Shown: positions 58,101 through 63,000, numbered from the stretch's first letter. The stretch: DNA of 64,000 bases from Diabrotica undecimpunctata (GCF_040954645.1 NC_092807.1:55970739-56034738); one strand, 5' to 3'. Made by a program: numbers and translations. The notes: generated by a model from the letters alone, not told the origin.

Positions 58101-58873
58101 AATCGCAATGGTGGTAAAGTTCTCTGTAAATTTCTCTTTTTAAATTTAAGTTATGAATGCAAGGTTTTCTTTTACGATTTGTATTATGTCCTTCTTCTTT
58201 AGCCACTGCACATGCAATAACAAAGTCTTCTGAACTGTTACTCGATGTTACTACTTCAAAAACTATCGTACAATACGGGTCTATACACCTACTTCAACGC
58301 CAAAGTACAACTACCTTCGAATCTAAACTGAACAACGTACTGTACCTCGTCGTATTTAAGCGAAAAACCGTGCACATATTGGCATACATTTCAAAAGCTC
58401 GCCGTGCCGTGCTTCGCTTCACTCTGCTTCTCCGCGCTTAAGTGAGCGACAAGCTTTAAGCGATCACGCGTATGTCTCATTTTATTATTCCTTTGCTAAA
58501 GTATAGATTTTCATGGAATAATATTATGAAAGGAAATTTGCTGTAAAAGGCAGTAGATACTTTAATTGGTGTTTTCAAATAATAAATCATTCTATGTAAA
58601 TATTACACATCCAATATTTTTTGTTTTAGATCAAAGTGGAGCAGTAATCCTCATTTCTGTGGCTCTTATGTCTTTAAAAGTATAGATCAAGAAAAGCACA
58701 ATGCAACGGCTGAAGATTTAGCTCGACCAATTATCTCGAAAAAGTATAATAAACCTAGTTTATTTTTTGCTGGAGAAGCTACAAGTACATATCACTTCTC
58801 AACTGTTCACGGAGCTATTGAAACAGGTTTCAGAGAAGGAGATCGATTAGCGCATATATTAAAGAAGGCCTAA
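19852..58873 (+). CDS. Flavin-containing amine oxidase (spermine/N1-acetylpolyamine oxidase-like), 6 exons, 490 aa
   Basis: Joining 19852-19954, 26778-27078, 38423-38648, 43396-43694, 49645-49944 and 58630-58873 gives 1473 bases, an ATG start, a TAA stop and no internal stop. All five introns are GT-AG and all phases agree. The protein has the dinucleotide-binding GAGAAG at residues 11-16, ENRIGGR at 37-43, GGQWVHG at 57-63, the conserved Lys region GVVNKILIKF with K301, and the C-terminal FAD motif GEATSTYHFSTVHGA at 458-472. The family oxidises spermine or acetylated polyamines using FAD and releases hydrogen peroxide. There is no signal peptide or membrane segment. The C-terminus, LKKA, is not a peroxisomal SKL-type signal, so a cytosolic enzyme is more likely, but substrate preference cannot be read from sequence. 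Every intron is filled with transposons, on both strands. It is the only clearly intact host gene in the window. Confidence 0.93.
20290..22215 (-). pseudogene. RTE-like non-LTR retrotransposon, copy 2 (antisense in intron 1)
   Basis: Minus-strand copy of the same family as 8480-11000. A 445-codon open frame (22029-20692) carries MLKQYNSFNMHKKIKEM, GKTVGPDEIPAELLKC, FGFRKGLGTREALFAFK, CFIDFEKAFDRVRHEK, KRGVRQGCVLSPLLFN and the catalytic RFADDTVIM. A stop near 20690 separates it from the C-terminal part (20688-20437: EAFEMWCYRRILKIQW, RGEKYELLRI), and one more frameshift precedes the final WLKNLREWF block. Upstream linker sequence is readable to about 22200 but the endonuclease is missing, so the copy is 5' truncated. 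The 3' tail, read on the minus strand, is AAGAAGAAGAAGGA at about 20294-20307. Confidence 0.88.
22955..24545 (+). pseudogene. Jockey-like non-LTR retrotransposon fragment (RT domain and 3' region)
   Basis: Reading begins in TNIINSILKLRYFPD (about 22985), then AHVIMIVKPRKNGTFP, NYRSIRLLSSVSKIAERVI, AQFGFRTEHS, a frameshift near 23247, TAFLDVSKDFDRVWHQGLL, VPQGAVLSPYIYTIYTDDTP and the catalytic LYADDTAIAA at about 23570. After a stop at 23670 the thumb region continues with KYLGVILDIKLTFTKHI, SLIDRKSKLR and LTYASSAWG (near 23960). This order and wording are those of jockey-clade RTs. The 3' portion holds repeated TATACACCTGGGAATGCACA-like units (24365-24525) and an A-rich end near 24556. Same strand as the host gene, in intron 1. 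Confidence 0.8.
24365..24525 (+). repeat. Interspersed short repeats in the jockey-like 3' region
   Basis: The string CAATATACAC occurs twice and a related AGTATACAC once. TGGGAATGCACACCCCA and TGAGAATGCACACCCCA follow two of them, about 110 bases apart. Probably repeats in the 3' untranslated region of the retroelement. Confidence 0.5.
24877..24919. repeat. Near-perfect hairpin with 20-base arms
   Basis: CGGACAGAGACCCATCAGCC is followed almost at once by GGCTGGTGGCTCTCTGTTCGG, its inverse with few mismatches, leaving a loop of only a few bases. It sits in a GC-richer block at about 24690-24930. It could be a hairpin in a retroelement untranslated region, the end of a small mobile element, or a structured RNA; no conserved motif decides. 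Confidence 0.65.
24930..26777. other. Remainder of intron 1, no gene recognised
   Basis: Contains a GC-richer stretch to about 25260 of unknown origin, then AT-rich sequence. The 89- and 79-codon frames at 25821 and 26039 have no family motif. A perfect 20-base tandem duplication lies at 26224-26263. The intron ends with TTATTACAG before exon 2. Confidence 0.45.
26224..26263. repeat. Perfect 20-bp direct duplication
   Basis: TAGGTTATGTAATGGTAGAC occurs twice back to back with no mismatch, indicating a recent slippage or duplication event. Confidence 0.9.
26778..27078 (+). CDS. Amine oxidase exon 2
   Basis: Acceptor ATTACAG ends at 26777 and donor GTAACA starts at 27079. Encodes about residues 35-134, including ENRIGGRIYS (contact to the FAD ribose in this family) and VDVGGQWVHGEKGN, whose histidine is characteristic of polyamine oxidases. 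Phase 1 entry and phase 2 exit match the neighbouring exons. Confidence 0.93.
27216..27622 (+). repeat. Left long inverted repeat of M1
   Basis: Matches the reverse complement of 28978-29379. Shared strings include AAAAAGGTATGTCATAAAT, GTGTACACAAAAAAAGTTA and CTTATCACTTTTT. Confidence 0.85.
27755..28783 (+). pseudogene. Mariner-superfamily transposase of M1 (spacing like DD41D/rosa)
   Basis: Starts at ATG 27755 (MAYTFQ), with a frameshift into MADMHLTFG and then a second run carrying NSAAARRYAVKYSNRNTP and CHLRETGTFQP (helix-turn-helix region). Further on are the first catalytic block LFTDEATFSR (about 28264), a frame change near 28386-28463, the second catalytic block LQDGAPPHY (about 28558) and WPPRSPGLNPMDFCFWGF (about 28650). 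About 40 residues separate the second and third catalytic Asp, closer to the DD41D/rosa type than to DD34D mariner. At least three frame breaks make it inactive, although most catalytic motifs survive. Confidence 0.85.
28978..29379 (-). repeat. Right long inverted repeat of M1
   Basis: Inverted partner of 27216-27622, ending ATTACCCTG at the TA target site. Confidence 0.85.
29525..30290 (-). pseudogene. Tc1-like transposase remnant with missing catalytic middle
   Basis: On the minus strand: an N-terminal part with DMASRKPVSNIEG and PSKNNRAPRS near 30280-30200, then QKWNRILSS (position of the FSDESRF-type block), FVVERHVPRIVGIMVRTAIA and YGSSLTLVFIKRNMTSQ at about 29855-29770. The next readable block is already LFPMEHVWNMIGRRL (about 29720-29690), followed by EITQEDIDHLVRSKPRRIQE near the end. 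The QQDNARPH block that normally lies between is missing, so an internal deletion removed the second catalytic Asp. A TATACAGGGTAGC string at about 29437 may be one terminus. Confidence 0.8.
30759..31740 (+). pseudogene. piggyBac-like transposase remnant PB2 with deleted catalytic core
   Basis: Begins with an acidic N-terminal domain (MTHEEQWKYIQQFVDDLDEN; NKPDEDEASDAEDV) at 30759-30989, then TLKHNILRKKAGPVGST near 31060-31120, typical of the DNA-binding start of piggyBac transposases. The sequence then jumps to the far C-terminal half: LIGTLRRNK (31310), a VYAKKKRYLVVNNV-like strand, KPDIVQYYNKTKGGVDNM (31510) and FYNIINVAYLATSIIY (31630). The central part with the first two catalytic Asp is gone. 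No TTAA-bounded terminal repeats were recognised. Intron 2, sense to the host gene. Confidence 0.78.
32548..32599. repeat. 26-bp direct duplication
   Basis: AACATCCTAAATAGAAGAGT plus CACACA is followed immediately by the same unit with one base change (GAAGAG to GAGGAG). Local duplication. Confidence 0.85.
34111..34178. repeat. (AT)n / (ATGT)n microsatellite
   Basis: Alternating TA with embedded TATGTATG units, ending in about 34 bases of pure alternating AT. Confidence 0.95.
35083..35438. repeat. Short inverted repeat pair enclosing about 320 bp (possible small mobile element)
   Basis: TTTTACGTGACAACGTCTT at 35083-35101 is matched in inverted form by AAGACGTTGTCACGTCAAAA at about 35421-35440. 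Between them the sequence is GC-richer, with GAGAGAGACACAAGG and a mirrored CCTCTCTCTCG. It abuts the C-terminal end of the piggyBac pseudogene PB3 and may have truncated it. Family not identified. Confidence 0.45.
35440..37768 (-). pseudogene. piggyBac-like transposase PB3, split by a retrotransposon insertion
   Basis: Minus strand, N-terminus at 37768 (acidic, SNSSDEENVTGDRSDFDF). The N-terminal domain continues to DDNFIELVIEQTN, where a non-LTR fragment (36790-37402) interrupts it, and resumes with LYAEQFIANNSRG and IIKFLGLYLLTCIIRYPTLE at 36739-36557. Then come CVVVDESMVSFQGRPLIRQY (first catalytic region, 36450), KPGSVIIKLCEELLDQG and MIVADNWYTSVPLA (36200), KPNMILQYD, YYSPIRKTLILFKK (35850) and a zinc-finger-like end (HRCAG, then PDDIMNFVKK). 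Several stops and frameshifts lie between blocks, but almost the whole length of the protein is represented. Terminal repeats were not found. Confidence 0.83.
36790..37402 (+). mobile_element. 5'-truncated RTE-like retrotransposon insertion with 12-bp target duplication
   Basis: The insert encodes a reverse-transcriptase C-terminal tail on the + strand: RSNNITRKTKCKIYKTLIKP, VLVYGSETWTLSKSDEN, a FERKILRHIYKG block, then 37182-37394 with RRSKGRPKLRYMEQVEQDLK and NRTEWLKILEQSR. It ends in a GATGATGATG tail. Both borders carry the identical 12 bases ATAGGTTGGTTT (36778-36789 and 37403-37414). It lies inside the piggyBac pseudogene PB3, opposite to its reading direction. Confidence 0.88.
38423..38648 (+). 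CDS. Amine oxidase exon 3
   Basis: Acceptor TTTGTAG ends at 38422 and donor GTAAAT begins at 38649. Encodes residues to 210, with VDWCHKLSTCLESSKTWYDL and WKDKGYKTILDVLM, the substrate-domain segment that in spermine oxidases precedes the IP..LP region. Ends in phase 0. Confidence 0.92.
38870..41510 (+). pseudogene. I-like non-LTR retrotransposon remnant (endonuclease end, RT, zinc knuckle)
   Basis: Plus-strand remnant in intron 3, sense to the host gene. Readable blocks are VPKGRIANADWIGFCSYLE (endonuclease end, 38883), RKKVLWWSKDFEHAV, STPSAQVWTK-like linker, AASGPDDIPFIFLKKLS (39530), LMEKMVTRRLVWFL and SPAQSGFRSHRSTSD (39830), the catalytic LYADNLVFLY (40170, ADN instead of ADD), YCSFVYMSASKSHLKAL (40580) and a C-terminal zinc-knuckle CGHCNSPLTVKHFLKECPH (41175). 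An RNase H-like stretch is suggested near 40880-40970. It ends in an A-rich tail near 41495-41510. Many stops and frameshifts. Assignment to the I/Nimb group rests on gene order and the terminal knuckle. Confidence 0.75.
42284..42372 (-). repeat. 3' tail fragment of the (AAG)n RTE-like family
   Basis: CTTCTTTTTTAGGTGCCGTGTCCGTATTCAGACGTTGGCC corresponds to the 3' end of the minus-strand copy at 45124 (CTTCTTTTTAGGGTACCGGCCCATTCTGAAGGTTGGCG). It is a very short, dead-on-arrival insertion inside M2. Confidence 0.65.
42425..42540 (+). pseudogene. Transposase remnant in M2 (second catalytic block only)
   Basis: Reads FMQDGTPPHSREMAVRTYLN, then a stop, then ERWIGRGSHIPWQC. This is the block around the second catalytic Asp of the same mariner-like group as M1. 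Flanking domains are absent. Confidence 0.75.
43396..43694 (+). CDS. Amine oxidase exon 4
   Basis: Two AG sites compete: 43356 and 43395. Only the second (TATATTTTAG) keeps the frame open after exon 3; the first would give a stop at the third codon. Donor GTAAGT starts at 43695. Encodes residues 211-309, including EKIPDPAKTLP, the conserved TTSVGVLK and GVVNKILIKF with the Lys that in related oxidases holds a water near the flavin N5. Confidence 0.93.
44690..44858 (-). pseudogene. Misplaced C-terminal segment of an RTE element
   Basis: Reads RPRITTRSMRRPQKRWVDDI and AVAGKQWIRLVQDRERLKQL, then GETYIQEWMENG. This is the C-terminal end of RTE proteins. Here it lies between the RT catalytic region and the YIYLGH-type block, well before where it belongs. 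It points to rearrangement or a separate small insertion. Confidence 0.65.
45124..47170 (-). pseudogene. RTE-like (AAG)n family, copy 3, nested in element A
   Basis: Minus-strand copy related to 8480-11000 and 20290-22215. The endonuclease end SPQDSVGGIVRNKIDYMLVN and TYPGADINSDHVPVIGNLKV are at about 47150-46990, then KKYDVRKLKDPNVRLKVSEN (46980), APNQFDSVNAVATREDLFIV (46110), FNLYSEHIYEEVLKD and the catalytic RYADDTNLM (45870), VCSVLLYEVETWTLKVE (45530), and a C-terminus with PHNLRAWYRKTLTELFRIAT and NKVIIARMIANLQN near 45230-45140. The 3' end is AAAAAGAAGC at 45124-45133. Several frame breaks. The flanking element A reads on across it. Confidence 0.82.
47171..47235. repeat. 22-bp unit repeated three times at a retrotransposon 5' junction
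   Basis: GCTTGCGATTACTATTAGTAT is followed by two perfect copies of GCTATGCGATTACTATTAGT plus AT. The unit contains target sequence of element A; TATGCGATT also occurs on the other side of the insertion at 45115-45123. It marks the 5' junction of copy 3. Confidence 0.85.
48961..49644. other. Rest of intron 4
   Basis: The part up to about 49150 may be 5' sequence of element A (a minus-strand reading with PVREALKKPTNGPQLLVGIN), but I could not assign it to a domain. The rest is AT-rich, ending in TTTTTATAG before exon 5. Confidence 0.35.
49645..49944 (+). CDS. Amine oxidase exon 5
   Basis: Acceptor TTTTTATAG ends at 49644 and donor GTGAGC starts at 49945. Encodes residues 310-409, including WPDGTKGFSLLWSEKD, WLEDVFGFYVIDSEPNTLLG, WVVGKMAAKVEYMSDKDV and KLYNICDANEIL. 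This is the substrate-domain portion before the RSKW..NP motif of exon 6. The splice joins codon TG|G (Trp310). Confidence 0.93.
49945..50870. other. Start of intron 5; possible LTR-like segment near 50040-50340
   Basis: A segment with moderately higher GC (GTCGAGACCTCTGGTG, GTCGCGTCGCCAGG) is followed by AATAAAGTAAGTTAAACTCC and a CTTCACTTAATCTCTGGACC string. This resembles the R-U5 part of an LTR with its polyadenylation signal. No paired LTR or internal domains were found, so it remains a guess. No gene is visible. Confidence 0.25.
50875..52845 (+). mobile_element. piggyBac-like element PB4, left end clear, right end degenerate
   Basis: Left end: TTAA (50871-50874) followed by CCCTTCCCATTTGGGATCAT. 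At the right, ATGATTTCAAATGGGATCTAA (about 52823-52843) resembles the inverted left end, ATGATCCCAAATGGGAAGGG, with several changes, and the right TTAA is lost. About 1.97 kb, in intron 5, same strand as the host gene, with a decayed transposase inside. Confidence 0.65.
51225..52726 (+). pseudogene. piggyBac-like transposase of PB4
   Basis: An N-terminal acidic/lysine-rich part at 51336-51602 leads into YTPFQYFKMFCDNDIIQNFA. Then ETRYNTIADIMSCNRFDKLR and AYFHVNDNLK (51700-51800), KVKPLIGKVRQNMNTI and IDEFIIPFKGQCILKQYIKN (first catalytic region; DE kept), MYKSNGQQLPKNIIFRLGVC (52219), and a C-terminal domain with RPAPVLDVRFDGVGHWTLHD and RIRCKLYIKCC, a CSKCNVCY-type zinc finger (52523-52670). 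The middle of the catalytic domain is largely missing and there are several stops. The C-terminal cysteine cluster is the best preserved. Confidence 0.82.
53690..54260 (+). pseudogene. RTE-type retrotransposon fragment (endonuclease end and linker)
   Basis: Reads NVRTRGGANADSDHYWVESR (end of the AP endonuclease, near 53735), INEEWEACRNYNRKIKRSYL (linker, 53930), then ETRKFYQTMNNSKKEFKQKN and a NEGNILTEQQEKLRRWNS block (54135-54260). These follow each other in this order in RTE proteins, just before the RT domain. RT itself is absent. Truncated on both sides. Confidence 0.7.
54495..56954 (-). mobile_element. piggyBac-like element PB5, complete ends, TTAA duplication
   Basis: Left: TTAA (54491-54494) then CCCGTAACCGGCGACGT. 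Right, reversed: TTAA (56955-56958) then CCCGTAATCGGCGACGT. Sixteen of the first 17 bases match. Sub-terminal strings CGGTGACGTGGAGTCTCC (54530) and CGGTGACGTTAAGTCTCGC (56750) are further copies of the same motif, a common arrangement of transposase-binding sites in the family. Length 2460 bp. The transposase inside is broken. Confidence 0.93.
54885..56616 (-). pseudogene. piggyBac-like transposase of PB5
   Basis: N-terminus at 56616 is acidic (MDSEYSDIDNNDSDAIIESS), followed by TFEWSASAPKNIRTQQHNII and LPGLQGKAR (56430-56310). After a frameshift come the frame 56245-55958 with DQVEMEGFLGLLIYTSVFKS, GREIFRSVMRAKRFAILLTC and LRFDDPFTREQR, then scattered catalytic-domain blocks, and a C-terminal cysteine-rich domain at about 55075-54890 (QKYCSICPSKLHRKTSYICV, then CCKNPFACLTCSHKICRNC). 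That tail binds the element ends in this family. Three or more frame breaks, so inactive. Confidence 0.87.
57399..57739 (+). repeat. Dispersed repeat R1, copy 2
   Basis: Second copy of the repeat at 7110-7478, again starting at TTAA followed by TCCTTTCGCTA, and staying similar to GCTCTTCACAGATGTAAAT. It lies between the nested piggyBac and the Harbinger transposase start, so it is either part of that Harbinger element or an insertion in it. Confidence 0.7.
57973..58260 (-). pseudogene. PIF/Harbinger transposase N-terminus (ALP1-like nuclease family)
   Basis: Minus-strand reading: SSEDFVIACAVAKEEGHNTN, then RKRKPCIHNLNLKREIYREL and FFQHYRMSPENLPNLS. This is the N-terminal signature of PIF/Harbinger transposases, where the family reads roughly W(I/V)HNLNxxR...FHxLxxDLR..FFxYFRMSxxxF. 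The DDE nuclease domain that should follow is absent, replaced by repeat R1 and the deletion. It sits about 200 bases inside the element's end, as expected for the start of the gene. Confidence 0.75.
58630..58873 (+). CDS. Amine oxidase exon 6 and stop
   Basis: Acceptor TTGTTTTAG ends at 58629. Encodes residues 410-490 with RSKWSSNPHFCGSYVF, SLFFAGEATSTYHFSTVHGA and ETGFREGDRLA, the C-terminal FAD-binding segment, and stops with TAA at 58871-58873. The acidic GE pair and the HG(A) ending match the family consensus. Confidence 0.94.
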
Positions 58874-58929
58874 AATTCAGCTATTTTTTGTGACATTCTT
58901 AAATACCCTGAATAATATTAATATATAAA

Positions 58930-59010
58930 AATAAAAACTATTCTCTTGATATATCGCGTTGATTGTCTATCAATTATAATATATAATGAAGAATCGTTTA
59001 GAAGAATAAA
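58930..59010 (+). terminator. Candidate polyadenylation signals of the amine oxidase
   Basis: AATAAA at 58930-58935 and again at 59005-59010, 57 and 132 bases after the stop codon. Distance fits a short 3' untranslated region. AT-rich context makes chance hits likely. Confidence 0.5.
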
Positions 59011-59699
59011 AATCCTATAATTATCCACACTTAAGTGCAAAACAATTAGCTAGAAAGCGAGATTTGAGATTACGCCTCCTGTTAAGTATAAAAATAAAAA
59101 TATGTAATATGCAAACACTATCTTTATTATTAAACTTGCAAAAGCTGCTATTGTATAACAACAATATGTAATACGAACGGAGTTTGTAGCATTTTTAAAT
59201 TCTTTGCTATATATTTAAATCACCCCGTAGATGTGATGAAACACAGAAATAGTATTTCAATCCTTTTTGCGTCGACAAGTTAATAATAAACACATTTTTA
59301 AAAGTTTGTTTATATATCACAGATGCATATTTCCTCGGTATTCTTTGATCGCTAAGCCGATTCTTTGATTGCGCGTTAAATAAATATTTCCGTTTATATG
59401 TTTCGTTTATACCAAGATGTGCGAATAAATTTTAAAGATAAATACATCACTCTCGCTGGGGCCGCTGTCAGGGGCAGTTGGTTTCAGGTTAGTCATGAAA
59501 AATGTGTAGCAGTGTTAAGTTTTATGTGCAGTTATTGAGGTTTGGGAGAATCTTTGAAAAAAAAAGAGGCAGGCGAGTGTCCGCGTTAAGAAACGAAAAA
59601 TTTAATTTCTATTCTAAAAAAGTGATTTATACTCAATGTAATGTATCAGTTTTAAAAGAGTAAACACTGTTTTTATGTTTCTAAGTATCTAAGAGATTT
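59011..59699. other. Intergenic DNA, nothing recognised
   Basis: AT-rich sequence downstream of the amine oxidase. No motif-bearing frame found. Confidence 0.4.
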
Positions 59700-60290
59700 G
59701 TGGCGTTTACAACAACTTGGAAGGATAACCACATGTTGCTATTTTGTCCAGTTTTCCGCATTCATGGAAATGCCTTCCTAAAACATAGACACTGCCTCCA
59801 TATGACACAGTTTCTCGTATACAATATTCAGCAAATCGCTCTTCTAGCCTTCTATAGACTCGATACTTCTTGTAGTTGCCGTGAAGGCAGAGACTACTTT
59901 TGTCAGAGAATAATACCTGACTCCAATAATAGTCGTCCCAAACCAGATGTTCGTGACCAAATTCTAATTGCCTTTGTTTCTGGTCTGCAGTTATCCTCGG
60001 ACCAGTAGATGCCTTTTTGGTATCAGGTTGGCTGCCTTCAGTCTTCTTCTGACTGTCCAAATGCTTGTAATCACACCTCGGACCTTTCTCAGTTCCTATT
60101 TAAAATTAGCACCAGTCAAACGTCGAATTCTCAGCGATTTTGATACAAGAAACCGATCAACTCTTTCTGTTGTTATTCGTTTACGGTCTCCTCCCTGTCG
60201 GCGGACATAATCACCAGTATCTTGGTACCGTTGATACTCTCTTTTCGCAATAATGCTACTACTTGAGCTGCTTTGACCGATATGGTATCC
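59700..60290 (-). pseudogene. Tc1-like transposase remnant, C-terminally truncated
   Basis: Minus strand. N-terminal MDTISVKAAQVVALLRE (60290, helix-turn-helix), then degraded linker, then 60060-59707 with STGPRITADQKQRQLEFGHE, HLVWDDYYWSQVLFSDKSSL (first catalytic Asp within FSD) and RRLEERFAEYCIRETVSYGG. Similarity ends in IATCGYPSKLL at 59707. The second and third catalytic blocks are missing. The middle 117 codons are open, the rest has frame breaks. Confidence 0.83.
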
Positions 60291-60829
60291 ATTTCTAATG
60301 CACTTACGAACTTCGTAAAAAGGACTGATATGTTAGTAAGTTGCTATAGAAATTGATGGGTACGATGTTAACTGAAATAAGTCGGTGCGTGTTGAATTCA
60401 ATGAGTCAAATTCTGATCCCTCTCTACCTGTCGCAATCTTTACTTTTAATACGTGATTTGATTCACCCAAAAATAAAACTTTTTTAAAACTCAATAATGA
60501 AATTAATGATTGTATACTAAATATTTTTAAATTTACACGTTTTGGATTGAAACTAGACATACTTTTCTTAAAATAATTTTGCGTCGATTATTTTGCATGG
60601 ATTTTTATCGTCACTAGGCCATGGTGAAGCTAAAGAAACGATCATCAATAGTAAATTATAGAATAAACAAACGAGATAAAAAAGAAAGAGATGAGAATAA
60701 CTCTCCAAAGTACATCTAAAATATTTCAAACGGAATTCCTTCAATAAGTGTCGACTACAAACTCGACTACAGTCTCATAAGTAGTAGAGACCTGAATATA
60801 TGTAAAATGCACATAGATGATCTATATCT

Positions 60830-61075
60830 CTCTCCAATGACGCTATAGCCCAAATCGAGCCTTAGCCACCATTTCCGTAACCTTCCTCTTTATCTTTTGA
60901 CTGATCTAAGACAGTCTTTTTGGCAATATTTCGGTCTCCATTCTCACTACATGGCCAGAACATTAAAGTCTTTGAATTTTAATAAATTCTAAGATCGGTG
61001 CCTCCTTGAACAGTTGGTAGAGTTCATGGTTGTATCGGGATCTATATACTCCATTTTTGTTAATAGGTTCAAGTT
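60830..61075 (-). pseudogene. RTE-type retrotransposon 3'-end fragment
   Basis: Minus strand reads INKNGVYRSRYNHELYQLFK, EAPILEFIKIQRL, a stop, then SGHVVRMETEILPKRLS. This is the region after the RT thumb in RTE elements, comparable to WRRRYNFELYTAYNEPEI in the insertion at 37080. Only about 80 codons remain. Confidence 0.65.
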
Positions 61076-61479
61076 CTAAATATGTCTACTATTCAAAAAG
61101 TGCTTAGATATAGTTTTTTGCCAAGTTAAAGCTGACTGGAGACAAAGTATTTTGCAAGGCCTGTTCCAAAATCGTGTGTTACGTTCATTTCCACATTTCA
61201 GTTCTTAAATGAGGAACTGACAAAGTATCATGTCCCATAAAAAAAATTTATAAGGAAATAATATTTTTATTGGAAAAATTCGATTTTACTTATACAAAGA
61301 TTAAATTGTAGATAATTCCACTTTTATTCTTTAGCTTCTCGTGGGAAAATTAATTTCTTTCTGTGACAAAAAGTTTCAAGTCGACCAATATTTAACAATT
61401 TCGACTTTAGCTTCGAGCTAAAAAGGATTGCATTATAATCCGTTCAGCCATTGATTCATACAATTGTTTAAATTGTTTA

Positions 61480-61860
61480 ATATCAAGATGAATCAAAACA
61501 AGAACAATGTTTATTCAAGACCTATCTAAAGCTCTGTAAGCAGCAAACATTTCGTTAGAAAAATTGCAACACATACATTTTAGGCAATTTTTATAAAAAT
61601 ATTGTAACTTCAATATTCCTAACGGCGCAAGTAAGTGTTAAGGAAATTAAAGATTCTTTACTCAATAACAACTTTTACATAAAGGTCGATGAAAGTACAA
61701 ATGCATGTGGTCGATGTAGAGTGCATCTTAAAATCTGCGTCTTCAAAGAGGATCAACGAGGAAAACCTTATTTAATAGCTCAAAAATAACAGAAGAAAAC
61801 TAATAATATGGCTGTATGCTATTTTATTCAGCAAATACTCCCTGCTTTCTTTTTGTAAAA

Positions 61861-61891
<31 letters not shown>

Positions 61892-63000
61892 ATGGCGCTA
61901 CAACTCTTCGTGAGTCTTTGCCGCGTTTATTATTGCCTTCCATGTTTGTCGGTCCTGTGCCAGTAATTCCCATTGTCGCACTCCCATTTTCTCTAGATCT
62001 TCTTTGACTTTCTCTTTCCACCTTTTTCTAGGCCGCCCTACAGACCTTCTTCCCTTTAGCCTTTCCCAGAACACATTATTTATAAGGTGATTGTCGTTAC
62101 TGCGTATCACATGCCCTACCCATCTGAGTCTATTGGCCTTTATATATCTGACTAGATTTTCTTTTCCGAATAGGGACTCTAGATCGTTATTGTATCTGTC
62201 CCTCCATTCGTTTGTCACGCTGTCTCTGCAAGGATCATATATCATTCGAATAATTTTACGTTCTCACACCATCAATTTATTTATTTCTCTTTTTGTTAGC
62301 GTCCATGTTTAGCTTCCATACGCGACTGCTGGTCGTATTATGGTCTTATATATCCGGATTTTTGTATCTCGTGAAAAAAGTTTTGATGTTGCATTGCAAA
62401 GAAAGATCTGTTTCTTGCCTTTATTCTCGTTTCAACTTCTCGCTCTATTTTGTTGTCATTTGTGATTGTTGCTCCTAGATATTTAAATTCTTTAACCACT
62501 TCGAAGTTGTGATCATTTATAGTAATGTTTTGCCTTATTCGCTGTCGTTCTTGTTTTGAGACGACCATGTATTTTGTTTTGTCTTCATTTATTTTTAGAC
62601 CGATGTTTAATGCAGCTTCTTCAAAGCACGAGAAAATATCCTTAATTTCTAATGTTGATTGTGCTACTGCGTCTACGTCATCGGCAAAGGCGAGTATGAT
62701 TTTTGCTCCTCGAGCAGTTATGTCTGGTTTGATTTTTGGATATATTTTTCGCATATCAAAAAATATATATGTAAAAAAAAATAAAAAGTGAAAATGTTTT
62801 AATATTATATAAGTTAGGACAAAATTTGAAAATATTTCATCCAAATATGGTACATGTCAATAAATTCGATTCGAATGTTAGAAAAGTAATTTTTAAAGCA
62901 CCTTAACGTGTAAATATATTCATAAACAAAGAAAAAAATTACCATGTGTAAGCTTGCCTCAAGAGCCCGTAATTACAAGATGGGGTACATGGTTAACATA
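61480..63000 (+). pseudogene. hAT-like transposase remnant, split by an RTE insertion
   Basis: Left part (61480-61800): FIQDLSKAL, AANISLEKLQHIHFRQFL, KYCNFNIPNGA, SVKEIKDSLLNNNFYIKVDE (start of the catalytic core, VDEST) and GRCRVHLKICVFKEDQRGKP. Right part (62830-63000): FHPNMVHVNKFDSNVRKVIF, KAP, then LPQEPVITRWGTWLT. Together they follow the order of a group of hAT-type transposases common in arthropods, in which DET.ACGRY precedes FHPN.VH..CLAH and PVITRWGTWL. A short piece after MVHV is missing. The RTE at 61866-62769 divides the two parts. Confidence 0.65.
61866..62769 (-). mobile_element. 5'-truncated RTE retrotransposon with (ATC)n tail and about 12-bp target duplication
   Basis: Minus strand protein from 62750 down: DITARGAKIILAFADDVDAV (catalytic FADD), EAALNIGLKINEDKTKYMVV, HNFEVVKEFKYLGATITNDN, and then 62245-61898 with SLFGKENLVRYIKANRLRWV, GRRSVGRPRKRWKEKVKEDL and RQWELLAQDRQTWKAIINA. 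The 3' end is a (GAT)n tail, seen on the + strand as (ATC)n at about 61864-61891. TGTA(8-9)T flanks both sides (61854-61865 and 62770-62782). The coding part after the start is open for long stretches, so it is a fairly young insertion. Confidence 0.85.

Larger units (their letters stand above)
54432..58455 (-). mobile_element. PIF/Harbinger-like element carrying a nested piggyBac element
   Basis: Both ends carry AGCTTGTCG(T/C)TCACTT inverted repeats: left from 54432 and right, reversed, to 58455. Each end is flanked by TTA (54429-54431 and 58456-58458), the 3-bp target duplication typical of PIF/Harbinger. A Harbinger-type transposase start is encoded just inside the right end on the minus strand. 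The piggyBac element 54495-56954 lies inside; without it and one TTAA copy the element would be about 1.56 kb, too short for a full transposase plus Myb-like gene, so it was already deleted. Intron 5. Confidence 0.75.

Noticed and set aside
59968..60210. 80-codon + strand frame
   Set aside because: Shadow of the minus-strand Tc1-like transposase.
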